A DNA stretch of 64,000 bases, taken from Letharia columbiana. Its lineage: Eukaryota; Ascomycota; Lecanoromycetes; Lecanorales; Parmeliaceae. How positions within the stretch are numbered: the first letter of the stretch is position 1; every line of letters begins with the position of its first letter. The translations under genes and the position numbers were made by a program. Shown here piece by piece: positions 22,432-33,502 of the stretch. Under the pieces are notes generated by a model. That model ran no database searches. It was not told the DNA's origin and saw nothing but the letters and a program-made list of their open reading frames with translations. The DNA is taken from positions 868,001 through 932,000 of the forward strand of contig NW_023501043.1 of NCBI RefSeq assembly GCF_014066305.1. Reading direction: 5' to 3'.

Positions 22432-23372
22432 TTGTCTAGAGAGGCCGCCCGTCTCCTCTGGTGGGGATTAGCGAGTAAAACTCGGAAGACTTATTCAACT
22501 CCAACTAAGTCCTACAGTGCTCACTGTGCGATGTATGGCCATAGCCCCCCATTTCCAGCCACTATGGCCTCACTATCCAGCTGGATCGCCGCCCTTAACG
22601 CCAAGCGGATCAAGGCCAAGACGATTAAAGCATACCTCACCGGCGTCAAATCCACACACGTGGACCTTGGGTACGAGGGATTAGAGGTTGTTCATAGCCC
22701 ACAACTGGAACGGATCATAGCCGGTGTTCGCCGGCTACGAGGTGAGGCCGGTACGAAAGAAAGGTGTCCACTGACAAAGGATAAACTCCTCAGTCTACTA
22801 CCTCAGTTCGATCAGTCCACAAAGGAGGGATCTACTATGCATGCCGCCTTTTGTCTGGCATTTGCCGCCTTCCTTCGGATAGGAGAATTTACCTACCCAA
22901 TGCGTGACCGGCAGGACGAAGCTTTCAGCAAATGGTTCCTTACCCGCAGGATCACCCCGAATTGACGCTTCCTGCATCCAAAACGGACCCGTTTCGACAA
23001 GGCATCACCCTTACCGTGGCCGCTATCGACGATGAGGCGTGTGCAGTGAAGGCACTGCGACACTTGTTTCAGGAGTGGCCGGCGTCACCCACGTCGCCGC
23101 TATCCAAGCTAAATGGTCAGTTTACTAAGGACCTAGTCACCTCTACCCTTCGTCAGGCATTGAGATCTATCGGTGTGGAGGGCCATTTTTCAGGCCATTC
23201 CTTGCGCCGAGGGGCTGCTACATCCGCACGAGAGGCCGGCCTTAGTGACGAAGAAATTCAGCTATTGGGAAGGTGGAAATCGGACTCCTATCGTCTATAT
23301 ATTGTGACTCACCCAGCCCGAATACTCACTGCATCTCGTCGGCACCAGCATCTTCCGTCCCTACAGCGCTAG
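22432..23372 (+). pseudogene. tyrosine recombinase of the retrotransposon
   Basis: The N-terminal core-binding region (SKTRKTYSTPTKSYSAHC...) is followed by the catalytic domain. Arg I is in AFLRIGEFTY (about 22870-22895). The H-x-x-R box is in GHSLRRGAATSAREAGLS (about 23190-23245) with the GRW block after it, and the nucleophile Tyr is in SYRLYIV (about 23285-23305). All catalytic residues are present. A single frame shift near 22935-22960 separates the two halves, so the copy is broken. The enzyme would integrate circular cDNA without a target duplication. Confidence 0.85.
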
Positions 23373-24185
23373 TGATGGCGATTCTCGCCATGGACGTCCT
23401 CGGTAAGGACGTCGTTTGGGGTTTGGGAGTTATCTTGCGCTGGGGTACGAGAATATGCCTGTTCAGGCCTCTATTTTGGCCTGTTCAGGCCTGCTATCCC
23501 CAGCGTGAGGCAGCCCAACCACTACCTACACTATTGGTCCCCTATGTGTGCATGTGATGCGTGTTTTGCATGAATGGGATAACTAAGCTTGCAATACGCT
23601 AAAAAACAATGACTTTCGTAATTAATGTGGGGTAGGAATGTGACAGATAATAGAAAAGGTAGGTAACGATTAATGGAAGTGAGGAATGAAGATCTCATTT
23701 TAGAGAATTGATTATATTTTACTATACCCTGATTTTTTGCGTTATCTCTACTCGAAGAAAGTTGACATCTTATTGCATTATGCGATTTCGTCTACTACAT
23801 CAAGTCCAGCTTCTTAATTTAGTTTATTCGAACTTCGTCAACCTTGCAACTTCTATCACCTTTCAAGCCATTCATTCTCAATCATTCACATTCACCTACA
23901 TTAAAGAACAACCTCTCTCATTACACATCCTTTCCATCTCATTCTCGACCATCTTTTTCTATCTTCTACATACTCACAATCATCACGATCGATTCACCTC
24001 ATTGCCGCACAGAAATTTCGGTCACCATTCAGAGCTCTAACGCTCTTCCACCACCATCTTCTCACTTGCATCGCCCCTCATCCCACCAGTACGATAGGTA
24101 AAGCTTACCGCATTCTCACGAGGAACGCTCTCTGTATCTCTCATACTAACAATATTAAATCTCAGCTCGAATCCTTTCATTGAAC
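23373..24185. other. retrotransposon 3' flank and intergenic DNA
   Basis: 23373-23560 may still be retrotransposon terminus (two GCCTGTTCAGGCCT repeats). 23570-24185 is moderately AT-rich, pyrimidine-rich non-coding DNA that could be the promoter/5' UTR of the pseudogene that follows. Confidence 0.45.
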
Positions 24186-25101
24186 ATGTCAGAATCTGGC
24201 AAAGGAAAAGAGGAAACGAGCGACGAGCCGTCAGTTCTCCAGAGCTCGGACAGCTTCTCTAGTTACGAATGCGATACTGACGTTCGTATTGCAGCTCACC
24301 CGATGTCAAGGACAACCATCTTGCAAGCGGTCACGCTATGACAAGCGGAACGTACGTACTGCGCATGCTCATTGAGGTCATATCAGAGCCTTTCTCCAAT
24401 CTGCTGTGGAAGTATCAGCTTCACTGACCATCATTGTTTTAGGGGTGCTACTACGCCGGGGACATCAGGTCCATTCCAGACAGCACACCAGTAAGCATCG
24501 CGAAAGCATATTTCCCAATAACGGACAAGGGACAGTGCTAACTTCGAGCCTAGTCATCTTGCATATCCCACCTCCCACAGCCAATGGAGGTCATGAAATC
24601 ATCGATCTTGAGCGCTGCCTTCCCATCACTCCGATCCGACAACTGCATAGCGAAATGGCACTTGCCGCAACCCAAACCCCGCTTCTCCGTCATCTATCCC
24701 GCACTCGAGACGCCGCACGACCAGAGGAGGACTTTGACCTTAAGCCAATCGAAGCTCACGAATTTACACCAATCCGAAGGCACCGCCGCCCTAACCCGCA
24801 GCTCCCTAATCTAGGAGATTACTATGCCGATGATGGAGACATTCAGGATCTTCTGGATAGCAAACCAAAGCCAGGATCTGGCCGATCGCGGATATCACTA
24901 GAGGCATGAACTTCGGACATGTGGGAAGAGGCACTGGACTGGGAAACGCGGGAGGCAGGCGAGTTAACAGAGACATTGCGGAGATGGGTGACGCAAGAGA
25001 GAAGCTGACAGATTTTGAAAGTAGCAGACAAAGGGCCACAGCTGCCAGTGCAACCCTCCCATCACGCTCCAGTCATGGGTGGCCCAAGCTCAGTATTATA
25101 A
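24186..25101 (+). pseudogene. decayed spliced host gene, unknown function
   Basis: Exon 1 (24186-24351) begins MSESGKGKEETSDEPS. Intron 1 (24352-24442, GTACGT..TTTTAG, branch CTGAC) and intron 2 (24491-24553, GTAAGC..CCTAG, branch CTAAC) are typical fungal introns and keep one frame. Exon 3 reads LHIPPPTANGGHEIIDLE, LPNLGDYYADDGDIQDLLDS, then WEEALDWETREAGELTETL and runs to TAA at 25099. The joined frame contains exactly three stops, all TGA (24339, 24907, 25006), each explicable as CGA to TGA. An alternative is that exon 1 is used in another frame. No domain recognised. Confidence 0.55.
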
Positions 25102-25837
25102 ATGGTTTCTTCGCTGTAAAAGCCAGTCCTACTCGGAAACCTCTTTACTTCAAGTAATCCAACACACACAACACAAACCCTGCTCTATAGGTCTTTCAAC
25201 ATCGCGAGGTTTCGAGTTCATCATCTTTCTAGAACCACAAGCTTCCATTCACGACCTAAGCTCACAAATTAGTCTCAGTGGCCTCACGCGACGAATGAAG
25301 TCGATCGATCAAAATCTCACTTCAACCCCTTTTGTCTACTGCTTCCGTGGGAAGGTCTGCTCTCAGAGGATCCACCCGAGTTTCCTTTACTTCTATAAGA
25401 ATTAGTTTTACTACTAGATCTATATACGAATATATATATCTTTCTAATTCCACATTGCTACATAACTCTAAGGCTCTGATCTAAGATCGAGTCTAACATC
25501 TGCTGAGGGCACTCTTTAGTATTTAAAGCCCCCAACCTTCCGGCACCGTAACTTCTACACAAGTCTCTCTCCGGTGCACTCACAAAGTGAATCCGCAGGA
25601 CTGATGTGAAGTGAAGAAAGTCTCACGTCGCAAAAGCCAGATCTCTACAGCATTCACTTCACAACATAACATCAGAACTCAAAGCCTTTCGATCTGAAAA
25701 TCCCGCACCACCAAACGCACAGGAATGCAGATGATCCTACACTACGGGTATCACTCTAGGGTAAGTATCCCTCAGTATTGAATACCGTACCTGCGAATGA
25801 CTAGATCGCACAGTCCCCCAAACCCAACCTTACGAGC
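25102..25837. other. intergenic
   Basis: No convincing gene. A short 83-codon frame overlapping its left edge is a shadow of the preceding pseudogene. The part from 25450 on looks like 5' flank of the next gene. Confidence 0.4.
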
Positions 25838-26655
25838 ATGGAGTCAGCCGTCACCGCAGAACCCAATTGGAGCAGCCCAAGCCTCACCACCTTGCCGCGG
25901 GAAATTCGAACCCAGATCTATCGCCATCTCGTCGTCAGCTCTAAATCAGTCAAAGTGTGCTATGATTACCATTCCGTATGGCTATATCCGAAAGCCGGGA
26001 GGCAAAACAGAGACGTCAGCACTGAGTTCCTTTGCCATGCGGTAGAGGGTTCCGAAATTGCAGTTGAGGTCTACGAGGAGTTCTTTCGCAACAACACCTT
26101 CGACTGCGGCAGCTGTGAGAATTTACGACGATTTTTGACCACTACGACCACCCGCTTCAACCTTTATAACAATTTATTTCCTAATACGTCGATTCACGGG
26201 TACCTGAAGTTTGAAAAGAAACCGTGGATACGCAAGGTGCATACCCCCTATGACGACGTATCCTTTGTGTGCCACCGCGACCAACATCTCAAATACTTGT
26301 TATATACAAAAAGTCAAATCTTGCCTTATATTTATGGATACATCTACCCGCCACCAGTGCTTAATATCTCTATACACACCTCATCCAACGCTAATCCAAA
26401 CGTCACTGCAAAAAGTGCTCCACAGAGCATCGAGAAGGTCAACCTTAGCTGGCATGGTCAAAGTCTGCAAGCTCACCGTGACCACATCTCAGTTTCCCGC
26501 TTTGACTTTGTGTGAGAATCATCCAAGGACTTTGCGTTATGCTTGGAGCACGTTGGTGCACATTGCCGTCTGGGACATTCATCAAGAAAGGCAAGACCAA
26601 AGGAGACTTGATACGGCTAACGAACGTTGAGTCGAATGAGAAATGCTGATTCAAC
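25838..26655 (+). pseudogene. F-box-like (LPREI-type) host protein, truncated
   Basis: The frame from ATG 25838 starts with LTTLPREIRTQIYRHLVV, the N-terminal signature of a large family of fungal F-box-like/2EXR proteins. It continues to a TGA at 26513, after which the same and neighbouring frames still look coding (FALCLEHVGAH, then GTFIKKGKTKGDLIRL to about 26650). I read this as nonsense mutation plus at least one frame shift near the 3' end. The predicted 225-residue product would retain the N-terminal motif. Function in this family is mostly unknown; a role as substrate adaptor is only inferred. Confidence 0.6.
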
Positions 26656-27229
26656 GAAGAATGAAGCCATCATCGTGCCTCCAGTTGCAGAAACCTCTCC
26701 AACGAACCGTGAGCAGCATTTGACCGAATCTGGGTGTGGCTTCGTCAAGGCCGATGCTGACGTGACAGTCAGCGTGCCTTTAAATCCTTGATGTCCAAGA
26801 GAACTTGCGTGGGATTGTCAGAATTGGACCAGAAATTTCGAACTTGCCAGCTTCTATATCTCATCGCCAGCACAGATATGAATGTCGTAGAGAACGCGTT
26901 GAATTCACTGCAAGATCCGCAGCTGGAAATCGCAATATGAATGGAGCGTGCTCAATCTTTCCTCTCTTGACTATTCACGGCTAGAGGAAATCGACTATCT
27001 ACTAACGAGATGACATTTGGAATACGGTATAACGCCTTCGATCTGATTCTTTGGTTCTGGCAGCGCTGGCTACAAAATATCGCAAAGGCATGAACGCTTT
27101 TCGAAGAATTCAAAAGGAAAGAGCCGTAATTATGGAGAGATGCTGAGCGATGATCCCAGGTGAGTTACGTACTCCTACGAAAATACATCTTGTACTCTCC
27201 TGAAACTCCCAGCGATGATCCGGACTGTT
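26656..27229. other. intergenic, nothing recognised
   Basis: No open frame or repeat that I can support. It may hold the 3' flank of the F-box-like gene. Confidence 0.35.
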
Positions 27230-27807
27230 ATACAAGGTGACAACGAGGACGAGAAGAGCATCACCGAGACCGAAGAGGAGAAGACTCGCAACACTCTTGC
27301 CCCCAAAAACCCGTCAAACGCCAAAAGACTAAGACTTGCCGTGTTTTCGAGCATGTCTCACCTCGCAAGGGCAAGAAGACTGACTACAAGAACCTGGATG
27401 ATCCATTCGTCAACATGGATAGTGCCCAGGATGAGAATCGTAATATCGTCTTCGACGAGTCCAGTGATACCGAGAGTGAAGTGCCTATCCAGCAGATGGC
27501 TCATTCAAAGAGACTAAGGATGCTGCTATCAATATTGAGGAGGCTGTCAAGGCAATCGTGGAAGGTACGATGCCTCACAACGTCGTAGCATCGCATCTAC
27601 ATACGCCAACGGTATAAGTTCCCGCTCCTCTGCTACCTCTGCTACCTATGCTAATAACCTACAGGTACCATCTATGAAACCATAGAAGGCCGCTTCCGCA
27701 TCATCAGGAAAGAAGTCATGATCCTTGGGGCCGAGATTGACATTAGAGACCGTCCTAAAGCTCCAGCAGATTCGGTGAAATATCCAAAATTCACTACCGC
27801 CGTGTGA
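27230..27807 (+). pseudogene. decayed host gene with one clear intron, unknown function
   Basis: A Lys/Asp/Glu-rich coding segment (RKGKKTDYKNLDDPFVNMDS, SSDTESEVPIQ, about 27345-27495) shifts frame near 27495 and continues as DGSFKETKDAAINIEEAVKA. An excellent intron follows (27565-27664, GTACGA..CTACAG, branch CTAAT), then a last exon YETIEGRFRIIRKEVMILGA ending at TGA 27805. Upstream frames are also shifted. No domain recognised. Confidence 0.5.
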
Positions 27808-28533
27808 ATTTTCCTAGCGTATCTTCAACACCTCCTAAATTTCTGGAACCCTTTCTTTCTACATTTTTCCGTCCTCGCACATCTCTCTTGCGAAACCCCC
27901 CTTGAAATTTTGACACTGTGCGCATTGGGTGGTGACAGAACTGTCAACTGGCTCTGAGACCGGAATCACAATGTTTCTGTCTCCGACCTGACTTACTCGT
28001 ATCAATACCGTGAAGGCCTGTGTTTACCAGCAGCGTATTTTGCAGAAGATTTCTCTAGCATTCGCTGATTAATCTTTCTTACGCTCCACCTTGCAATCAT
28101 CCCAAAAAGTATGGAAATCTAACAGTCATGAAAGATCCTTAGACTTCAAAATGCGAGTTCCAGCATCTATCTATATCATACTCTTTTCAGAATTTAGACC
28201 ATTTGCCCCAGCAAAGTATACCAATTAGATTTGGCTGCGCATACTGTGACTTTAATGTGTACGCTCCTTCTCGTCACAGTGGGGCTTCAAGTTGGTGAGC
28301 CTTGCGGCAACTAACCTGCAGCTTGCGTGCATTTCCTTGCGGCCGTTCTGTTGGGAAGGGTCACACTTCCATCTCATACGTTCAGGCTGATACGCAGAGA
28401 CAATTGGCACCAAGTCATCACGCACGAGTGGAAATTGACTATAGTCCGAAGACACGCCAGCTTCAGAAAGACTTCAAGCACAGAGGCTGTCGCGCAAAAC
28501 GTCGACGGCACCCCTCGATCGTCAAGAAACACA
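27808..28533. other. intergenic, nothing recognised
   Basis: No supported feature. Short frames overlap on both strands without family signatures. Confidence 0.35.
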
Positions 28534-28608
28534 AAAGAGGATCCCACAATCTCCTTCCGCTTCGCCGACCTCCCCGCCGAAATCCATGATCAAATTTATC
28601 GCTGTTAA
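28534..28608 (+). pseudogene. F-box-like N-terminal relic
   Basis: FADLPAEIHDQIYRC is the same type of N-terminal signature as in the gene at 25838, but the frame stops at TAA 28606 and no continuation of the protein was recognised. Either a second decayed family member or a fragment left by rearrangement. Confidence 0.45.
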
Positions 28609-29554
28609 GGTTGAGAAGACAAAAAGTCTGAATCCTCTACATCCACTCAGCATGTGTGATTTTCTATTGAAAATCTTCAGCCAGGCCAGCTTCAACTCTC
28701 TTTCGAATATACAGGATATTTGGCTCACGTAGTATGGGTACTAGACGGAGGAGTTAATTGTATCGAGTGCGTTTGTCAGCGCGCTGCTTCGAAATCTCTT
28801 AAACCCCCAAATCCTTCCCCTCAACCATTCTTTCTCCGCATTTCTTTGTCTACACGACCTCATTTCCACACATCGACCTTTCCACACATTTGTCTTGCCA
28901 GTGCACTGCTATATAGCTTCATCCCTGAGATTTTAAGCACTTGCTACGTCGTCAATTCCTAACACTCTTCAAGTGGTCTTCCGTCCTCTCGCTACGCATG
29001 TGCTCTATCTCTATATACATATAGTGCACGCATGTCAGAAACAATTGCAAACGAGTCATCGCAGCGCTCAATTCATCTACACTGGTCAAGACTCAAACTC
29101 ACTTTGAATAATCAGGGACTTTCCACTGTGACTCTCCTCAAACACTGTCTGATCTAATCACCGGAACCAAGTTGGTAAGTAAATTCAAAGAATGATTTCA
29201 CATAACGCAGTTGCTTACGATTCCCTCATGAAGGGTGGCTTTCTTTCTCAACCGGAGATTGGAATGAATTCCAGTCCATCAACCAGAATCCCATTCCCAT
29301 CACTTCCGCAATACAGGTTTCCCGTACATCTTCCAATAATCAATTTCCACGCATCAGCACAACACTTGAGTCAAAATTCCAGATGTGGTCAGCGTGCTGA
29401 GATTCCGAGAGGCCCATACTGGTAGGAATTCGTTACCTATGGATATCAACGCTAAGAACAGCATGCATAGAACAGGCAAAGTGGATCTTGTGGTAATGAG
29501 TTGATTGATTCTTGGCTAAGGAAAATCTATGACTATGAGAAGTGTAAGTGCCAA
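28609..29554. other. intergenic, nothing recognised
   Basis: Small frames on both strands, none with family features. Confidence 0.35.
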
Positions 29555-29714
29555 AGGCGCAGAAGAAGATCAAGTTGGAAAAGAAGGCCGACGGCAAAGC
29601 CGAGGTGGACGGGATCGGCGCTGAAGTGTTTAAAGCTGAAGCAGGGGGAGAGGGCATTGATCTGGAGCGTGACGAGTATGTCCTCTTGACCCGTCTCTCG
29701 ATCTTGCTACGCTG
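29555..29714 (+). pseudogene. coding remnant, unknown function
   Basis: A short frame with protein-like composition (KKIKLEKKADGKAEVDGIGA, then LERDEYVLLTRLSILLR) ends at TGA 29712. No start or domain could be assigned; it is probably the 3' end of a decayed gene. Confidence 0.3.
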
Positions 29715-29896
29715 ATGCCAAGAAGAAGCTAAGGCTAAGTTCATAACAGTTGCCCCCCTTTCAAGAAGGCCGTGTCGCCCTCGAGGCCTGTTCTGAACTC
29801 GGAACGCGCTTAGGAACAGCGGTGCCTTGAAGAGCGCAAGCAGGAAGAGACACACAGTGATCGGATGGTCACTCTCCGGCATCGTGCTTCTGGTTC

Positions 29897-30470
29897 ATGT
29901 TTCGGATCTCAAGTAGCTTGTCATACTCCGTGCTCGGCCGATCGATCCACTTCTGGCAATCTTCAGTGACCTCGCCCCGATCTCCATGTTCCACAAGTCG
30001 ACTTGCGAAGGTAGGATTAGCCTCACCGAAGGTAGTCAGTGCTGCATTCGAAGTGACGATCCACCCACCTCATCTACAACCGTTCAATCACCAACAACGC
30101 CTATCAATCTCTCACTTCAAAAGGCCTAAAGGTCAAGAATTAATCGACTGGACTCCTGAAAATGACGCAAAATTAATGCTCACCATCCTCGTCGTCGAAA
30201 ACGTGTATCCCAACTGCGAGAAAGTCGCCGCAGCTTTCGGTGAGCTTTCCCATGCTTCAATACCACCACGGTCTCTCGCACCCTAATCTCACCACAGGCG
30301 GTGCCGTCAACGCGATGGCCATCTCCAACTGCCTCAGTCGTCTGCGCAAGAAGGCTGCTGATGACGGTCTCATGTCTAAAGCAGGCGTCACGGTGCCTGC
30401 GAAGGGATCTAAGGGCACTGCTGCCAGCAAGAAGGGAAAAGGGGGGGAAGAAGGGGGGAATGGTCGCTGA
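29897..30470 (+). CDS. small two-exon host protein, possible Myb/SANT-like DNA-binding type
   Basis: The frame is open from 29897. The part that looks like real protein starts near 30118 (FKRPKGQELIDWTPENDAKL). A WTPENDAKLMLTIL...EKVAAAFG block is followed by a 58-nt intron (30240-30297, GTGAGC..CCACAG, branch CTAAT) and by an exon reading GGAVNAMAISNCLSRLRKKA, then a Lys/Gly-rich tail to TGA 30468. Trp/helix spacing and the basic ISxxLxRLRKKA segment resemble small fungal Myb/SANT-like proteins. This is a resemblance by eye, not a search. The true start codon is uncertain. Confidence 0.5.
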
Positions 30471-30523
30471 GGGTCCTGAGTGAGAAATGCTTCCTGCTTA
30501 CAGACCTTCTTTCTCTTTATAGA

Positions 30524-31120
30524 TCACAACATGGCGTCCGGATCTTCGCGGAAATCGCCAGCTTTGGTCTCGATCTCCTCGATCTCCACCTTCTTTCTCT
30601 TTACCAATTTATCTTCCTTATTCAGATGAGGCACGAGTCTTTTGGTCGTAGCATTCTGCAACCTGTATCCGCGAAAGAGATTATCATTCCTAGAATGACG
30701 TGTAGTCTCTCTACAAATGCTGCAAGAGCCACCATCTTGGTCTCGGCCTTTGCCAACTTTTCTCATAGCTGAGCACACTCATTGCACTCATGTTCCTCCT
30801 CTTCGTCTTCTGAGCCTTCAGACAGTTTCACAGGTGCACGCACGAGGCGTCCTTTCATGCCTTCAGTTCCCGTCTTGGCCTTCTTAGACTCTACCGCACC
30901 TGACACTCCAGTCCCATCATCTGCCTTCTCTTCGTCGGATTCCGGTTCGAGGGTTTTGCGTTTTAACCTTAGAGGTTTGGCATGGACATCTGGCTTCCCG
31001 GGTTTCCGTGGGCTTGCCTTCTTCGGCTCTGGCTCTAAAGACGCGGGGGCGTAATCGTTGCTCTGAATTATCACTCTTCTCCTTGAAGGATTTCTTCTGT
31101 TGTGTTTCTTAGCGCCGGTG
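30524..31120 (-). pseudogene. decayed Lys/Glu-rich nuclear-type protein
   Basis: Read on the minus strand, a basic start (TGAKKHNRRNPSRRR) leads to Pro/Lys-rich and acidic segments (EPESDEEKADDG, SEGSEDEEEEHECNECAQL). TGA at 30763 then interrupts the frame, and the same frame continues as EKLAKAETKMVALAAFVERL. A further shift leads to RLVPHLNKEDKLVKRKK and a stop at 30524. The TGA fits a CGA codon. No domain recognised; the 5' end abuts the Gypsy integrase fragment. Confidence 0.45.
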
Positions 31121-31189
31121 AGTCTAGACACATTTCTCTCGCGGACGCCCGCGCCTTCGGAACATACCAACAGCGGATTTTTCACGCTG

Positions 31190-31345
31190 CCGGCTCTATA
31201 CCACACATTGCGATCGGGATCACAAGCTCCCGTCTCAGCTGTGGCAGGCAACTTTCAAGGCTGTGGGAACAGAACTCATGGTTCCTACCGCCTACCGTCC
31301 TCAGTCGGATGGACAGTCAGAACGCACCAAGCAGACGTTCCGTGT
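31190..31345 (+). pseudogene. Gypsy integrase fragment
   Basis: One frame reads CDRDHKLPSQLWQATFKAVG and then AYRPQSDGQSERTKQTF, the segment around the second Asp and the catalytic Glu of a Gypsy-type DDE integrase core. Both flanks are unrelated DNA, so this is an isolated fragment. It is not the same family as the Gypsy element at 56-62 kb, which reads SASHRSTGMIEVMN at this point. Confidence 0.75.
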
Positions 31346-31626
31346 GGCATCAGGGCTGGGACCGAGACCAAGCGGCCAAGGGTGGCGAATTGAGGAATCT
31401 GGAGTTGCTCCAGGCTCTGTTGGCTCTGTTGGCACCGAGTTCGAATGGTGCTTTCGGGTCGGCTTTTGCGGCGACTCCGATTGGGGAGTCGTTGGGGGCT
31501 GCGAGCACGGGGGTGGGAGGGCAGATTGTCCACGCTCACGTGCTGGATGCTTGGGGCGCTTTGGGGGTGGGGCTCTATTACGATGAGGATACGATCCTGA
31601 GATCCCGCGGGATAGATTTGCTGTAA
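31346..31626 (+). pseudogene. coding remnant, unknown function
   Basis: A frame in phase with upstream DNA reads GGELRNLELLQALLALLAPS, an Ala/Gly-rich middle, and VHAHVLDAWGALGVGLYYDE to TAA 31624. Protein-like composition, no start of its own and no recognised domain. Confidence 0.35.
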
Positions 31627-31970
31627 CCCTGCGAAGTACTCTGAACAACTCTACCAACGCTTCCTCAAATCAGGCCCCGAATGAGATTATCTACGAGATG
31701 AAACTTAATGATGGAACCGACGTCACGGACTTGTCTGCTAAGGGCCAGACTGATGTGGTCTTTTCCTGAAATTGCTGGAAGGGCAAGCATGCTGCGTCCC
31801 CGATGCCCTATAGGGCGGGTAAATTACAAATTCATACCCCAACGTCAACCCTGTAGCAATGTCCGCAGTATGGCGTAAGTCCCTGGCCTCTTCTCCAGGC
31901 TTCCTACTACGGCTTTGGCTCTTTCATCCGAAATAATACCGAATACTAACACTCCCAACCCGCGGCTGAG

Positions 31971-33502
31971 GGTTTCGAAAAGCCCACCCCCCGCGCCATT
32001 AGCGAGCGCATGGTCAAGATCCGCCAAACTTCCAAAGCCAACGGCGCCGCTTCCCACTTCAGTGTCTCGAAGGCAAAGTCCGGTGCCGGTCCAGCTGGGA
32101 CACCACGCAAGCGCGCTACCGCTCGTACCAATGCGGCGGTCAAAAAGGCTACTGCACCAGCTCAGGTTGGCAAAGGAGGAAAGGTCTCTGCCCGTGGTAA
32201 CGGCGGTGCCGGTGAGAAGCGCAAGCGTGGGAATCGGGGCAGGAGCGGGGAGTATGTCTCCCCGCACCTTACTTTCCGGGGGACTGGTTCCGCACATTCG
32301 GCTCTCGCGTTTGGCACTAACGCAACTTATCTTCGGACAGTCCCCCTCCGACAGTCCCCCGTCCACACTAATGTGGCTACCGGCTATACCCGCAGCCACC
32401 CGGCTTGGCATAGGCCTTGGCATAGTGGATATCTGACTGGTGGGTGCATTGTCAGTTGAATTAAATAATTCTACTATGTGGATAGTAAAGGATGATGAAT
32501 TCTATGAAAGCCTACTGTAGAAAGGTAACCCCATCGCCAAGCACTTATTCTATATGTAGCTAGCTGCAAATGCCTGCAAGGAAGTCACGCCTGTTAACTT
32601 TGTCGATATTTCTTTCATTCCACGGTATAAATATCCAAATAGGACGTTACACAGGAGGGAGGCCTTATGGTGTGGGTTCTCAGCGATGACTTTTATCACA
32701 ATTCTAGGAAGGCTGTGAGTTCAAATCCACGAAGGTGGCGAAAACACGCCTCTTCTTGTCTGCAACCGTCGCAGCATACTCGATGGTATTCATAATGTGC
32801 GGATGGGCGAAATAGAGGAAGAAAGGTGGGCATTCACCTACTTACAAGGCCTGCCGACATCGATCTTCTCACCGATGCTAGCGGTCTAATTATGGTGATT
32901 TTTTAGGAAGGTAATAGTACACCAACACTCTCACATGCATTAGCGAGTTTTGGTGTATGTAGCTAATGATACGGCTTAGCAATGGATATTTACGACGCGG
33001 GCCCTTATTCTACTACTATTGCACTACCTCCGACCCACTTATGACGTACCTTAAGCACCACGTCGTCGCTCTGAAGGATCACTTCAAAACCAATGAAGTG
33101 GGAGGAATTCATCTGAACTTGAAGTCTCTCACAATCGGATGAACAGGGCTGGCGCAACCCCTCATCAAAATTAGGTGGGGCCGAAAGCTTAACGTGTAGA
33201 TCGTGCGCGGGAGGCTTTTTTTACTTTGACGGGGGACTGTCGGAGGGGGACTGTCCGAAGATAAGTTGGCGCTAACGTTGTATGCTTGCAGCGATGCTAC
33301 CGATGACTCCGAGGACGATAAACTCAAATCCGACGAGTCTGACTCCGAAGATGAGGACGAACCGCCCAGCAAGAAAGCTAAGTACGGAAAGGGTAAAGTC
33401 AACGTCAAACTTGAGGAGAGCGAGGGCGGATTCTGTGACAGCGGGTATGAGAATGCGAATGAGGATGCTTTTGTGGGCACTGAGGAGGAGGTCTTTGCCT
33501 AG
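31971..33502 (+). CDS. basic/acidic host protein; intron contains a transposon
   Basis: An exon beginning after a splice acceptor near 31970 reads EKPTPRAISERMVKIRQTSK, then an Ala/Lys-rich basic stretch to about 32249. A GTATGT donor (32250) and a TTGCAG acceptor (33291) define a 1.04-kb intron. Joining them keeps phase and continues as DATDDSEDDKLKSDESDSED, a KKAKYGKGK basic patch and the C-terminus EDAFVGTEEEVFA, TAG at 33500. The mix of basic and acidic low-complexity segments suggests a nuclear/chromatin protein (inference). The intron is enlarged by a 946-bp TIR element, so the protein may still be made. The first exon was not found; ATG 32010 is a fallback start. Confidence 0.55.
32323..33268. 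mobile_element. 946-bp TIR element with 9-bp target duplication (MULE-type), inside an intron
   Basis: Both ends begin CAACTTATCTTCGGACAGTC and match for about 40 bp. The flanks are GCACTAACG (32314-32322) and GCGCTAACG (33269-33277), a 9-bp duplication with one mismatch, as expected for Mutator-like elements. The duplicated target contains CTAAC, the intron's branch point. No transposase is encoded; the interior includes a segment related to the Gypsy 3' region (32463-32600). Confidence 0.8.
32463..32600 (-). repeat. captured or older Gypsy 3'-end fragment
   Basis: The minus strand resembles 62590-62730, the non-coding region after the Gypsy polyprotein. Shared phrases include GCCTGCAAGGAAGTCACGCC and TTCTACTATGTGG. 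It lies entirely within the 946-bp TIR element. Confidence 0.65.

Larger units (their letters stand above)
15896..23372 (+). mobile_element. tyrosine-recombinase retrotransposon (DIRS/Ngaro-like), interrupted twice
   Basis: Gene order is gag, reverse transcriptase, RNase H, tyrosine recombinase, the hallmark of the DIRS order. No integrase, LTR pair or methyltransferase domain is seen; the lack of a methyltransferase leans towards Ngaro- or PAT-type rather than DIRS1-type. Coordinates cover the coding span only; terminal split or inverted repeats were looked for and not resolved. A short direct repeat GCCTGTTCAGGCCT occurs twice at about 23457 and 23483 downstream and may belong to the right end. 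Two younger elements sit inside (17697-19972 and 20352-21827). Removing them and their target duplications rejoins the coding sequence. Confidence 0.8.

Noticed and set aside
22432..23372. Starship captain-type tyrosine recombinase
   Set aside because: It directly follows RT-RNase H in the same orientation and matches the retrotransposon layout; no giant cargo element boundaries were found with it.
24339..25008. TGA reassigned as sense codon
   Set aside because: TAA and TAG also occur as lesions elsewhere, TGA ends the apparently intact reading frame at 30468, and CGA to TGA mutation explains the cases more simply.
28720..28962. 80-codon plus-strand gene
   Set aside because: Composition is that of pyrimidine-rich flanking DNA and no start context, intron or family signature supports it.
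31811..31847. A complete CATACCCC-family MITE
   Set aside because: Only one end (AAATTACAAATTCATACCCC) is visible and no second TIR lies nearby; at most a fragment.
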